From Thermoleophilaceae bacterium (GTDB taxonomy: Bacteria; Actinomycetota; Thermoleophilia; Solirubrobacterales; Thermoleophilaceae): a stretch of 64,000 nt of DNA. A program made the translations under genes and the position numbers. Shown here piece after piece: positions 18,162 to 27,531 of this stretch; position 1 is the stretch's first letter, and each line of letters starts with the position of its first letter. The notes beneath the pieces are model-generated. The model had not been told where the DNA came from and made no database searches. It saw only the letters and a program-made list of their open reading frames with translations. Location: contig JAICJV010000001.1 of NCBI GenBank assembly GCA_025928265.1, forward strand, positions 18,695-82,694. The letters run 5' to 3'.

Positions 18162-20470
18162 TCCTCCAGCGCCCGCCGCACGACCTCCGGCGTCACCGGC
18201 AGCTCGTTCAGCTCGACGCCCAGAGCGTCCGCCACCGCGTTGGCGATCGCCGCCGGCGGACCCAGCGTGCCCCCTTCGCCCACGCCCTTGGCGCCGTTCA
18301 CCGAGTCGGGCGACGGGATCTCGAGGTGCTCGAGTTCGACCGCGGGAAGGTCCGTGGCCGTCGGGACGAGGTAGTCCATCAGCGACGCCGTCACGAGCTG
18401 GCCCTGCGGGTCGTAGACGAGCGACTCGAACAGGGCGCCGCCGATGCCCTGCGCGATCGCACCGTGTGCCTGACCGTCGACGATCGCGGGATTGATGATC
18501 GTCCCGCAGTCCTCCGCCACCACGTAGCGCAGCACCCGCACGTCGCCCGTGTCGGGCGTGACCTCGACCTTGCAGACGTGCGTGGCGTAGGGATAGACCG
18601 TCCGAGGCGGGTCGAACGACGCGTTCACGTCGAAGCGCGCGGTGTCGCCGGCGGCCAGCTCGGCGATCGCGACGCCGCGGCTGGGCGAGCCGCGGACGCT
18701 CACCCGCCCGGGGACGATCTCGAGATCGCCAGCCGCCGCCTCGAGCCGGTCGGCCGCGGCCTGCAGCAACCTGGCCCGGAGCTCGTCCGCCGCCGCCGCG
18801 ACTGCGCCGCCGCCGCTCACCGCGCTGCGGCTGGCGAACGTCCCCGTGCCGTCGCCGGGCCCCGCACTCGTGTCGGAGCGCGCCACGGTCACCTCCTCGA
18901 CGTCCACACCCAGGGCCGCCGCCGCGAGCTGCGCGAAGGTGGTGGCCACGCCCTGGCCGATCGCGGGCAGCGTCGTCCAGACGGTGACCCGCCCCTCGTC
19001 GTCGAGCCGCATCCAGGCGCTGTCGTGCCCCGCGATGCCCACCATGCCGCGGCCGTGGAACACCTGCGAGCCCATGCCGGTGTACTCGACGTAGCACGCG
19101 ATGCCGAGCCCGAGCACGCGCCCGTCGGCGCGCGCCGCGCGCTGCTCCTCGCGAAAGCCGTCGTAGCCGATCGCGGCCAGGGCGCGCTCGAGCGCCTGTC
19201 CGTAGTCGCCGCTGTCGTAGCGCTGGTGGGAGACCGTCGTGTAGGGAAGCTCGTCGGGCGTGAGGAGGTTGCGCCGCCGGACCTCGCCGCGGTCGATCGT
19301 GAGCTCGGCTGCGATCAGGTCCATGAGCCGCTCGTGCACGAACGCCGACACGGGCAGGCCGACACCGCGGTAGGCACCCTCGGGCCCCTTGGTCGTGCAG
19401 ACCGCGCGCGTGCGCGCGCGGTAGTTCTCCAGGCGGTACGGGCCGGGGATCATCGCGGGGGTGCCGAGTGCCTCGAGGATGTGGCCGTGCGGGTAGACGC
19501 CGTACGCCCCCATGTCGCACACCACGTCGGCGTCGATCGCCAGGAGACGCCCCTCGGCATCGGCGGCCGCGCGCACGCTCACCACCTGGTTGCGCGCGTG
19601 GCTCGAGGCCAGCAGGTTCTCGCTGCGGTCCTCGAGCCACTTGACGGGACGGCCGAGCTCGAGCGCGAGCCACGCCGTGAGGATCTCCTCCGGGTAGGCG
19701 TGCGCCTTCTGGCCGAACCCGCCGCCCACGTCCATCGTGGCCACGCTCACGCGCTCGCGCGGGAGGCCCAGCAGCTCGGCGACGACGCCCGCCAGCCGGT
19801 GCGGGATCTGCGTGGAGGCCCAGACGCGCACGCCGCCGTCGCCGTCGGGCGCGGCGACCGCGCCGCGGTTCTCCATCGGCGTGGCCGAGTAGCGCGGCGA
19901 GCGGAACGTGCGCTCCACGACGGCCGCGGCGCGGTCGAACGCAGCGTCAACGTCACCCGCCGCCAGGGTCGAGTCGAACAGCACGTTCGTGCTGTGGTCG
20001 TGCAGCGGCTCGGCGTCGACCGCCTCGAGCACGTCCACGACCGCCGGCAGCGCTTCGAGGTCGGCGTCCACGAGGTCGGCGCCGTCCTCGGCGGCGTAGG
20101 GGCTCTCACCGACGACCACCGCCAGCGGCTCGCCGACGAAGCGGACGGCCGCGCCCGCGAGCAGGGGCCGCGGCGGCGACCAGGCCTCCGGGTTCTCGAT
20201 CGGCGGATGGAGCGGGCCCAGCGGGATGTCGGCGGCGCCGAACGCCGCCACCACTCCCGGCGTCGCGCGTGCCGCGCTCAGGTCGACCCCGCGCACGCTC
20301 GCGTGCGCCAGCGCGCTGCGGAAGAATCGCGCGTGCACCATCCGGTCGAGCTCGATGTCGTCCACGAACTCGGCGCGACCGGTCAGGAGCGGCCGGTCCT
20401 CGACGCGCAGCATGCGCCGGCCGATTGGGCCCGCGTCGGACGTCGCGTTTCCCGAGCTGCGCATGCTCAT
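18146..20470 (-). CDS. molybdenum hydroxylase large subunit L4
   Basis: A 774-residue large subunit of a second subtype shared with L5: IGRRMLRVEDRPLLTGRA, an intact WASTQIPH motif (the Gln faces molybdenum in xanthine oxidase), GGGFGQKAHAYPEE, AYRGVGLPVSAFVHER and GAKGVGEGG. The purine-contact Glu of xanthine dehydrogenase (GGKETR) is absent, so xanthine is not implied. Two ATGs, 20470 and 20464, are possible starts; a TATACC box ends 7 bases before ATG 20464, which would give a leaderless mRNA. It is monocistronic and divergent from L5. Its last codons run into a GGGAAAACCC palindromic repeat. Confidence 0.93.
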   Translation of the reverse strand: MSMRSSGNATSDAGPIGRRMLRVEDRPLLTGRAEFVDDIELDRMVHARFFRSALAHASVRGVDLSAARATPGVVAAFGAADIPLGPLHPPIENPEAWSPPRPLLAGAAVRFVGEPLAVVVGESPYAAEDGADLVDADLEALPAVVDVLEAVDAEPLHDHSTNVLFDSTLAAGDVDAAFDRAAAVVERTFRSPRYSATPMENRGAVAAPDGDGGVRVWASTQIPHRLAGVVAELLGLPRERVSVATMDVGGGFGQKAHAYPEEILTAWLALELGRPVKWLEDRSENLLASSHARNQVVSVRAAADAEGRLLAIDADVVCDMGAYGVYPHGHILEALGTPAMIPGPYRLENYRARTRAVCTTKGPEGAYRGVGLPVSAFVHERLMDLIAAELTIDRGEVRRRNLLTPDELPYTTVSHQRYDSGDYGQALERALAAIGYDGFREEQRAARADGRVLGLGIACYVEYTGMGSQVFHGRGMVGIAGHDSAWMRLDDEGRVTVWTTLPAIGQGVATTFAQLAAAALGVDVEEVTVARSDTSAGPGDGTGTFASRSAVSGGGAVAAAADELRARLLQAAADRLEAAAGDLEIVPGRVSVRGSPSRGVAIAELAAGDTARFDVNASFDPPRTVYPYATHVCKVEVTPDTGDVRVLRYVVAEDCGTIINPAIVDGQAHGAIAQGIGGALFESLVYDPQGQLVTASLMDYLVPTATDLPAVELEHLEIPSPDSVNGAKGVGEGGTLGPPAAIANAVADALGVELNELPVTPEVVRRALEDGKTR

Positions 20471-20471
20471 A

Positions 20472-20490
20472 GGTATAATGTCGGACCTTA
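20472..20490. promoter_or_regulatory. shared motif B between divergent L4 and L5
   Basis: GGTATAATGTCGGACCTTA lies two bases upstream of the first ATG of L4 and carries a perfect plus-strand TATAAT (20474-20479). It matches motif A (8690-8708) in 16 of 19 positions. Sharing of such a long element between divergent promoters 12 kb apart suggests a common regulator or a duplicated promoter. Confidence 0.6.
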
Positions 20491-20590
20491 CTCCGCCCGT
20501 CGAGGCTCAGCGCAGATTCCCACACCGCGCCGAAAAGATCACGAGACGCCCCCACCTGCGGACACGCTTCCCCGGCAGATCGGGCGCCGC

Positions 20591-22852
20591 GTGCCGCGAG
20601 TCGAGGACGACGCACTCCTTCGCGGCGCCGCGCGCTTCCTCGACGACCTGACGCCGGACGGGACGCTGCACCTGGCGTTCGCCCGCAGTTCGTACGCGCA
20701 CGCGCAGATAGACGGCGTCGACGTGAGCGGGGCGGCCGCCATGCCCGGCGTGGAGCTCGCGTTCGGGCCGGACGACCTCGGCGGCGTCCCGCCGCTCGTG
20801 CCCGAGCTTGCGCGACCCGGCGCGGCGCGCGTGGAGCGGCCGGTGCTGGCGGGCCGGCGCGCGCGCTTCGTGGGTGAGCCGCTGGCCGCGGCGGTCGCGA
20901 CCACGCCGTACCTCGCCGAGGATGCCGCCGAGGCGATCACCGTCGACTACCGGCCGCTTGCGGCGATCGCGACCATCGACGACGCGCTCGACGACGCGCT
21001 GCCGGCGCTGCACGGCGAGGACAACGTCATCTTCCGCGAAGAGCGCGAGGAGGGCGACGTGGACGCCGCGTGCGCCGAGGCCGCGGTGGTGGTGGAGCGC
21101 ACGTTCCGCAACCCGCGCTACAGCGCCGCCCCGATGGAGAATCGCGGCGTGCTGGGCGTCCCCGACGGCGACGGGCTCGTGCTGTGGTCGGGGACCCAGA
21201 TCCCGCACATCCTCGAGGAGACGCTCGCCGCGCTGCTCGGGCTCAAGGGCCGCGTGCGCGTGCGCTGCCCCGACATCGGCGGTGGCTTCGGCCAGAAGGC
21301 GCACGTCTTCCCCGAGGAGATCGCCGTCGCCTGGGCCGCGCTGCGGCTCGGCCGGCCCGTGAAGTGGGTCGAGGACCGGCGCGAGAACCTGATCGGCTCT
21401 GCGCACGCCCGCGAGCAGCGCGTGCGCGCACGCGCCGCGGCCGACCGCGACGGCCGGCTGCTCGCGCTGGACGCCGACGTCTACTGCGACGTGGGCGCGT
21501 ACGGGATCTTCCCGTGGGGCCAGCTGCTCGAGTCGCTCGGCACGCCGGCCATCCTGCCCGGCCCGTATGACCTGCGCAACTACCGCTACTCGACCCACTC
21601 GCTCGCCACCAACAAGGCGCCGCAGGGCGCCTACCGCGGCGTCGGGCTGCCGGTGGCGGCCTTCGTCCACGAGCGGATGATGGACGTGCTGGCCGCCGAG
21701 CTCGGCATCGACCGCGCGGAGATCCGGCGCCGCAACTACGTGCCGCGCGAGAGCTTCCCCTACGGGACCGTGAGCGGCCTGCGCTACGACAGCGGCAACT
21801 ACGCAGGCGCGCTCGACGCCGCGCTCGAGGCGGTCGGCTACGACGGCTTCGCAGCCGAGCGCGAACGCGCGAGGAGCGAGGGCCGGCGACTCGGCATCGG
21901 GATCGCCTCCTACGTGGAATGGACCGGCACGAACTCCGAGACCTACCGCCTGCGCGGGATGACGAACGTCCGCGGCTTCGACGCCGGCCGCGTCGCCGTG
22001 AACGCCGACGGCAGCGTCTCGGTGTGGACGAGCTGTCCCGCGATCGGCCAGGGCGTGGCCACCACCTTCGCGCAGGTCGTCGCCGAGCATCTCGGCGTCC
22101 CGTTCGAGACCGTGCGGACCCAGCTCGTGGACACGGCGGAGTCGCCACCGGGCAGCGGCAGCTTCGCGAGCCGCAGCGCGATCAGTGCGGGCGGCGCGCT
22201 GATCTCCGTCTCCACGCAGCTGCGCGAACGCATCCTCGCCACCGCGGCAGGCGTCCTCGAGGCCAATCCGCGCGACGTGACGATCGAGGACGGCCGCGTG
22301 GGCGTGCGCGGATCGCCGGCAGCATCGCTGTCGCTGGCGGAGGTGGCTGCCGCCGCCGAACCCGGGCACCTCGACATCGGCGAGCCCTACGACCCGCCCG
22401 AGACGGCCTACCCGTACGCGACCCACGCGTGCGTGGTCGAGGTCGACGACGACACGGGCGACGTGCGCATCGTGCGCTACGTCGTGGCCGAGGACTGCGG
22501 CCCCGAGATCAACCCGATCGTGGTCGACGGCCAGGTTCACGGCGCCACGGCCCAGGGCATCGGCGGCGCGCTGTATGAGGCGCTGCGCTACGGCGACGAC
22601 GGCCAGGCCGTCACCGCGAGCTTCATGGACTACCTGGTCCCGACCGCGTGCGAGATGCCGGCGATGACCGTGCGCCACCTGGAGACACCCGCGCCCGACG
22701 TGCGCGGCGGCGTGAAGGGAGTCGGCGAGGGCGGGACGCTGGCACCACCCGGCGCGCTGGCGAACGCCGTGTCCGATGCGCTCGGCACCGAGATCAACGA
22801 GCTGCCGATCCAGCCCGGGCTGGTGCTCGGCGCGCGCCGCGGTCGGCGCTAG
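20591..22852 (+). CDS. molybdenum hydroxylase large subunit L5 (5' end uncertain)
   Basis: A large subunit closely resembling L4: SGTQIPHIL, GGGFGQKAHVFPEE, AYRGVGLPVAAFVHER and GVKGVGEGG are all present. The coding frame continues upstream of the listed start (QIGRR precedes VPRVED, as in homologues), but no ATG, GTG, TTG or CTG occurs in that frame between the L4 promoter and GTG 20591. An ATG at 20478 in another frame would join if one base were added in the CCCCC run near 20550. Either the true start is unusual, the N terminus is shortened to GTG 20591 (753 residues), or there is a frameshift or sequencing error. The rest of the gene is intact. Confidence 0.85.
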   Translation: MPRVEDDALLRGAARFLDDLTPDGTLHLAFARSSYAHAQIDGVDVSGAAAMPGVELAFGPDDLGGVPPLVPELARPGAARVERPVLAGRRARFVGEPLAAAVATTPYLAEDAAEAITVDYRPLAAIATIDDALDDALPALHGEDNVIFREEREEGDVDAACAEAAVVVERTFRNPRYSAAPMENRGVLGVPDGDGLVLWSGTQIPHILEETLAALLGLKGRVRVRCPDIGGGFGQKAHVFPEEIAVAWAALRLGRPVKWVEDRRENLIGSAHAREQRVRARAAADRDGRLLALDADVYCDVGAYGIFPWGQLLESLGTPAILPGPYDLRNYRYSTHSLATNKAPQGAYRGVGLPVAAFVHERMMDVLAAELGIDRAEIRRRNYVPRESFPYGTVSGLRYDSGNYAGALDAALEAVGYDGFAAERERARSEGRRLGIGIASYVEWTGTNSETYRLRGMTNVRGFDAGRVAVNADGSVSVWTSCPAIGQGVATTFAQVVAEHLGVPFETVRTQLVDTAESPPGSGSFASRSAISAGGALISVSTQLRERILATAAGVLEANPRDVTIEDGRVGVRGSPAASLSLAEVAAAAEPGHLDIGEPYDPPETAYPYATHACVVEVDDDTGDVRIVRYVVAEDCGPEINPIVVDGQVHGATAQGIGGALYEALRYGDDGQAVTASFMDYLVPTACEMPAMTVRHLETPAPDVRGGVKGVGEGGTLAPPGALANAVSDALGTEINELPIQPGLVLGARRGRR

Positions 22853-22889
22853 TGCCGTGGTTCCTTGATTCGCGCGCACCTTCTCGGTG

Positions 22890-22919
22890 TCTGGACGCGC
22901 CCGGCCACTCGAGAAGCTG
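22890..22919. terminator. weak inverted repeat between convergent L5 and L6
   Basis: Within the 91-base convergent gap, CTTCTCG and CGAGAAG form a 7-bp inverted repeat with a loop of about 22 bases. There is no U-tract on either strand. It may contribute to termination of the two converging transcripts, but the support is only this short repeat. Confidence 0.25.
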
Positions 22920-22943
22920 AAGCCGAATTAATGACTCACGACA

Positions 22944-25304
22944 CTAGGCGCCGGCCAGCGCGCCGATCACCCACGAGGGCGTGATCGGCGTGTGGTTCGC
23001 CGACACGCCGAGCGGCCGCAGCGCGTCGTTCACGGCCGCGACGATCGCGGCGGGCGAGTTCACGGCGCCGCCCTCGCCCATCCCCTTGAACCCGCCCGGC
23101 ACGTAGGGGCTCGGCGACTCGAGGTGGCGTACCTCCACGGGCGGCAGCTCCGCCGCGGTGGGCACCAGGTAGTCCATGAAGCTGCCGGCCACGAGGTTGC
23201 CAGCGTCGTCGTAGGCGAGGTGCTCGAAGAGCGCGCCGCCGATGCCCTGGGCCACCCCGCCCGTCACCTGGCCCTCGACGATCATCGGGTTGACGACGGT
23301 TCCGCAGTCCTCGGACACGACGTAGCGCAACACGTGCACCGCCCCGGTCTCGGCATCCAGCTCGACCAGCGCGGCGTGCGCCGAGCTGGCGAACGTGCCG
23401 GGGTCGGGCGGCATGAACCGCCGCGTGACCTCGAGGCCCGGCTCCTCGCCGTCGGGAAGCAGGTCGGGCTCGAACGCGGCGCGGCGCGCCACTTCGCGGA
23501 AGCCCACGCCGCGCGACGGAGTGCCGCGGACGCTGACGCGGCCGCCCGACAGCTCGAGGTCGCCCGCGTCCGCCTCCAGCATGTCGGCCGCCAGGCGCAG
23601 CACCTTCGCGCGGATGTCCCGCGCAGCCATGATCGTGGCGCCACCCGAGCAGATCGTGCTGCGGCTGGCCCAGGTCCCCAGGCCGTACGGCACGACCGAC
23701 GTGTCGCCCCAGACCACCTGCACGTCGGCCGGATCGATGCCGAGCTCGTCGGCGGCGATCTGCGCGAACGTGGTCTCGTGGCCCTGGCCGTGGTTGTGCA
23801 GCCCCACCGCCACGCGCACGCGCCCGTCCGGCTCGACGCGCATCGACGCGCTGTCGTAGCCGAGCGTGATCTCGAGCTTGCGTGAGGCGAGCGCCTGCGG
23901 CCCGTACGCGGACTGCTCGATCGCCAGCGCCACGCCCACTCCCCGGTGCACGCCGCGGGCGCGCAGCTCCTCGTTCTCGGCGCGCGCCCGCTTCCAGTCG
24001 ATCGCCTCCTCGAGCAGGTCGAGCATGCGGGCGTAGTCGCCGCTCTCGAGCCGCAGCCCGACCGCGGTCGTGTGCGGGAACTCGCGGATCAGGTTGCGCC
24101 GCCGGATCTCGATCGGGTCGATCCCGAGCCGCGCCGCCAGCTCGTCCATCGCGCGCTCCATGCCCATGCACGCGATCACCCGCCCGACGCCCCGGTACGG
24201 GCCCATCGGAGCTTTGTTCGTGACCACCGCGCGCACGCGGCGCGCATACGCGGGGATGTCGTACGGCCCGGTCACGTTCTCCGACGCCTGGCCCGAGTCG
24301 AGCGACGCGCTGTACGGCCACGGCGCATAGGCGCCGTTCGCCGCCGCGATCTCGCTTGCCACCGCGTGCACGCGCCCGTCGGCATCGGCGGCCACGCGGA
24401 TGCGGTGGAGCTGCTCGCGCCCGTGCGTGGTGGCGTGCAGGTCCTCGCCGCGGTCGCAGATCCAGCGGACCGGGCGCCGCACCAGCCGCGAGGCGGCGGC
24501 GATCGCGACGTCCTCGGGATAGAGGACGACCTTCGAGCCGAAGCCGCCGCCCATGTCGGGCGACACCACGCGCACCTTCGTCTCGGCCAGGCCCAGGTGC
24601 TTGGCAAGGCCGGTACGCGCGATGTGCGGAACCTGCGTCGAGAGCCACGCGGTGAGCTCCCCGGTGGCCTGGTCGAAGCTGGCCACCGCCACGCGCGTCT
24701 CCATCGCCACCGCGCAGTAGCGCTGCTGGCGGATCTCCAGCTCCACGATCTCGTGCGCGCCCGCGAACGCGCCGTCCACGTCGCCGGTCGTGGTCTCGAA
24801 CTTGTTGAAGAGGTTGTCCGGCACCTCGTCGTGCACGACGGGCGCGCCGTCGGCCAGCGCGTCGTCGATCGACAGGACCGGCGGCAGGTCGCGGTAGTGC
24901 ACGTCCACGAGCTGCGCGGCGTCCTCCGCGCGGTAGCGGCTGTCCGCCACGACCAGCGCAACCGCCTCACCGGCGAGCCGCACCTTTCCCGTCGCGAGCA
25001 CCGGCATGTCGCACTCGGAGTAGCCCGGTCCTCCGTTTCGCGCGCGGATCGGCGACGCGATGCCCTCGAGGTCCGAGGCCACGATCACCGCCACCACGCC
25101 CGGCATCGCGCGCGCGGCCTCCACGTCGATCGCCTCGATCTCCGCGTGCGCGCGTGTGCTGCGCGCGAACGCGGCCTCGAGCAGGCCGGCGGGGCGGACG
25201 TCGCTCACGTAGCGCCCGCGACCTGTGAGCAGGCGCGCATCCTCGCTGCGCAGCACGCGAGCGCCCAGCGCTCGCGGCGCCGCGGTGCCCGGTGCGTGCT
25301 GCAT
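22944..25304 (-). CDS. molybdenum hydroxylase large subunit L6, in the transporter operon
   Basis: A 786-residue large subunit of a third type: LSTQVPHIA (Gln retained), GGGFGSKVVLYPEDVAIA, PYRGVGRVIACMGMERAMD and GFKGMGEGG with the catalytic Glu. ATG 25304 shares a base with the stop of the upstream ABC permease (TGATG), so L6 is the last gene of the BMP-ATPase-permease-permease operon. This arrangement suggests L6 oxidises the compound imported by that transporter, probably a nucleobase- or nucleoside-like molecule (inference). It converges on L5 with a 91-base gap. Confidence 0.93.
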   Translation of the reverse strand: MQHAPGTAAPRALGARVLRSEDARLLTGRGRYVSDVRPAGLLEAAFARSTRAHAEIEAIDVEAARAMPGVVAVIVASDLEGIASPIRARNGGPGYSECDMPVLATGKVRLAGEAVALVVADSRYRAEDAAQLVDVHYRDLPPVLSIDDALADGAPVVHDEVPDNLFNKFETTTGDVDGAFAGAHEIVELEIRQQRYCAVAMETRVAVASFDQATGELTAWLSTQVPHIARTGLAKHLGLAETKVRVVSPDMGGGFGSKVVLYPEDVAIAAASRLVRRPVRWICDRGEDLHATTHGREQLHRIRVAADADGRVHAVASEIAAANGAYAPWPYSASLDSGQASENVTGPYDIPAYARRVRAVVTNKAPMGPYRGVGRVIACMGMERAMDELAARLGIDPIEIRRRNLIREFPHTTAVGLRLESGDYARMLDLLEEAIDWKRARAENEELRARGVHRGVGVALAIEQSAYGPQALASRKLEITLGYDSASMRVEPDGRVRVAVGLHNHGQGHETTFAQIAADELGIDPADVQVVWGDTSVVPYGLGTWASRSTICSGGATIMAARDIRAKVLRLAADMLEADAGDLELSGGRVSVRGTPSRGVGFREVARRAAFEPDLLPDGEEPGLEVTRRFMPPDPGTFASSAHAALVELDAETGAVHVLRYVVSEDCGTVVNPMIVEGQVTGGVAQGIGGALFEHLAYDDAGNLVAGSFMDYLVPTAAELPPVEVRHLESPSPYVPGGFKGMGEGGAVNSPAAIVAAVNDALRPLGVSANHTPITPSWVIGALAGA

Positions 25305-26416
25305 CAGCCTTCGCCCCGGCTGTACGGCAGCGTCAGCTTGGTGGGCATGTGCGCTCGCGTGATGGCGCCGGCCAGCACCACGAGCGCGAGCAGGTACGGG
25401 AGCGAGCGCCACAGCTGGTCGGGCAGGTCGATGTGCGGCGACGCCGCGGCCAGAACGACGCCGCACAGCGCCACGGCTCCGGAGAGTGCAATGGCCACCG
25501 GTCGTGGCCGGCCCTGGCGCCAGCGCGTGACCTGGTAGATCGCGATTGCCGCAGCGATCCCAGCCAGCACCGCCCAGACCTGCGACGGCACCTGGCTCTC
25601 GTCGGCCAGCCGGAGCTGAAGCGCGTCGGCGCCACCGAGCGCGAAGCATGCGCCGAGCACGCCGAGCGGGCGCCAGCGCCCGAAGATGACCGCCACGAGC
25701 GCGAGGAAGCCGCGGCCCGCCGTCATCTCCTGGTGGAAGATGCCCACCTGGACGATCGCCAGGTTCGCTCCGCCGAGGCCGGACATCCCGCCCGCGGCGA
25801 GGACGCCCATCCAGCGCACCCGCTTGACGCTGATGCCCGCCGTGTCGACGGCGGCGGGAAGCTCGCCTGCCGCGCGGACCGCCAGCCCCCACTTCGTCCG
25901 GTACAGGAGGAACCACACCACGAAGACCGAGACGAACGCCAGGTACAGGATCCAGTCGTGATTGAACAGCGCCGACCCGAACCCGCCGGGGATACTCGAA
26001 AGGCCCGGGATCGAGAGGGACCCGACCGTGGGCACGACGATCTGGGCCTTGTTGCCGAAGATCTGGTCGAAGAGGTAGCTCGTCAGCCCGATCGCAGCCA
26101 GGTTGATACCGACTCCCGTGACGATCTGGTCGGCCTTCGCCTCGACCGTGAGCAGCGCCATGATCGCCGCGAACAAGAGCCCCGCGGCAACCGAGGCGAG
26201 GACGCCGAGGAACAGGCTGTCGGCCTTCCAGGTGACGTAGTAGGAGAAGAAGGCGCCCGCGAGCATGTAGCCCTCGAGGCCGACGTTCAGCACGCCCACC
26301 CGCTCGGAGATCAGCTCGCCGACTGCCGCGAGGAGGATGGGCGTGGTGAGCACCAGTGCGGCCGCGAGCCACGCGGTGTCGAAGGGCCCGATGCCGACGG
26401 TCGCGATCGCGCTCAT
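25304..26416 (-). CDS. ABC transporter permease, BMP/nucleoside type, second permease
   Basis: A 370-residue integral membrane protein of the BPD_transp_2 family (NupQ/YufQ-like) with about ten hydrophobic segments. ALVLTTPILLAAVGELISERVGVLNVGLEGYML near the N terminus carries the family's ERxGxxNxGxEG signature. With the neighbouring permease it would form the channel of a nucleoside/purine-type importer. ATG 26416 overlaps the upstream permease stop as ATGA, and its own stop overlaps the L6 start as TGATG. Confidence 0.92.
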   Translation of the reverse strand: MSAIATVGIGPFDTAWLAAALVLTTPILLAAVGELISERVGVLNVGLEGYMLAGAFFSYYVTWKADSLFLGVLASVAAGLLFAAIMALLTVEAKADQIVTGVGINLAAIGLTSYLFDQIFGNKAQIVVPTVGSLSIPGLSSIPGGFGSALFNHDWILYLAFVSVFVVWFLLYRTKWGLAVRAAGELPAAVDTAGISVKRVRWMGVLAAGGMSGLGGANLAIVQVGIFHQEMTAGRGFLALVAVIFGRWRPLGVLGACFALGGADALQLRLADESQVPSQVWAVLAGIAAAIAIYQVTRWRQGRPRPVAIALSGAVALCGVVLAAASPHIDLPDQLWRSLPYLLALVVLAGAITRAHMPTKLTLPYSRGEG

Positions 26417-27531
26417 CGTGCTGCCGGCTCCAGCTCAGCCTTCGGAGCGGTCTGCGAGCGTGACTTCGGGCCGCGTTTCGCGCGCCCGCGGCGGCGCACC
26501 ATGTAGAGCAGCGTCGTCGCTCCGAGCACCAGGATGATCATCAGGCCCTGGATGAAGTCGACGAGCGACGACGAGATGCCGACGGTCCCCTCCATCACCC
26601 CGCCGCCCTGTTCGAGCGCCGCGAACAGGAGCGCCGCGGGCACGGCGGCGAGCGGTGAGTTGCGCGCCAGCAGCGCCACGGCGATCCCGGTGAACCCGTA
26701 GTTGGCGCCGAAGTCCTCACCCATCTGCGGCGTGCTGCCCGCGACCACGAGCGACGAGCCCGCGAGCCCCGCGAGCGCACCCGACAGGAGAATCGCGCGG
26801 GAGCCCACGCGCTCGGGCGAGATGCCCGCGTGGCGTGCGACGCCCTCGCCGGCGCCGACCAGGCGCGAGCGGAATCCGAACAGCGTGCGGGCGAGCAGGA
26901 ACGCGATGGCCAGTGCCGCGATCGGCACCAGGACGATGTCCCAGTGCAGGTCGGTGTTCGTGATCAGCTCCGGCCAGCGCGAGGAGTCGGGCAGCGACGG
27001 CGTGAGCGGGAGCGGGGTGGTCTTGTCGTGGAACGGCTCCCGAACCCACCAGGCGAGGATCTGCGCCGCCACGAGGTTGAGCAGCAGCGTCGAGAGGATC
27101 TCGTTCACGCCGCGCTTCGCCCACAGCCACGCGGCGATGCCCGCGTACAGCGCGCCGCCCACCATTCCCGCGATCAGCACGAGCGGCAGGTGGATCACGA
27201 TCGGCACGTGGATCTTGAGCGCGACGATCGACACGAACAGGCCGCCGACCAGGATCTGACCCGGGAAGCCGACGTGGAAGCGGCCGGCCTTGAACACGAC
27301 GATCCAGCCGAGCGCCACGAGTGTGAGCGGCACCATCTTCGCGAGCGTGCCGGCGACGTTGAGGTTGCTGCCGAAGGCGCCGTCGACGAACGCCGAGGCG
27401 CCGCGGCTGAACGACACCCCGGACGCCACCACGAAGAGCATGGCCACGAGCAGCGCGGCGATCGCGACCGCCACCGACAGCAGGAAGTCCGTGCCGGTAC
27501 CGGAGAGGCGGGCCCGGACGGTGTTGATCAT
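26413..27531 (-). CDS. ABC transporter permease, BMP/nucleoside type, first permease
   Basis: A 372-residue BPD_transp_2-family permease (NupP/YufP-like). It has an N-terminal membrane helix (LLSVAVAIAALLVAMLFVVA), a long periplasmic loop before the second helix, the KAGRFHVGFPGQ segment in place of the classical signature, and NEILSTLLLNLVA, which matches the cytoplasmic coupling region of this family. Partner of the second permease and of the ATPase. ATG 27531 overlaps the ATPase stop as ATGA. The basic C-terminal tail (RRRGRAKRGPKSRSQ) is cytoplasmic. Confidence 0.92.
   Translation of the reverse strand: MINTVRARLSGTGTDFLLSVAVAIAALLVAMLFVVASGVSFSRGASAFVDGAFGSNLNVAGTLAKMVPLTLVALGWIVVFKAGRFHVGFPGQILVGGLFVSIVALKIHVPIVIHLPLVLIAGMVGGALYAGIAAWLWAKRGVNEILSTLLLNLVAAQILAWWVREPFHDKTTPLPLTPSLPDSSRWPELITNTDLHWDIVLVPIAALAIAFLLARTLFGFRSRLVGAGEGVARHAGISPERVGSRAILLSGALAGLAGSSLVVAGSTPQMGEDFGANYGFTGIAVALLARNSPLAAVPAALLFAALEQGGGVMEGTVGISSSLVDFIQGLMIILVLGATTLLYMVRRRGRAKRGPKSRSQTAPKAELEPAAR

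Noticed and set aside
18047..20470. Very long plus-strand frame opposite L4, continuous with L5
   Set aside because: It is an antisense shadow produced by high GC; its translation has no family features, while L4 on the minus strand matches throughout.
5653..25304. Aerobic CO dehydrogenase (coxL) annotation for the six large subunits
   Set aside because: None has the AYRCSFR-type Cys loop and M/S subunits are not adjacent; only a general family call is supported.
5653..25304. Xanthine dehydrogenase assignment with purine as substrate
   Set aside because: The Glu of the GGKETR purine-contact loop is not present in any of the six, so the name would claim a substrate the sequence does not show.
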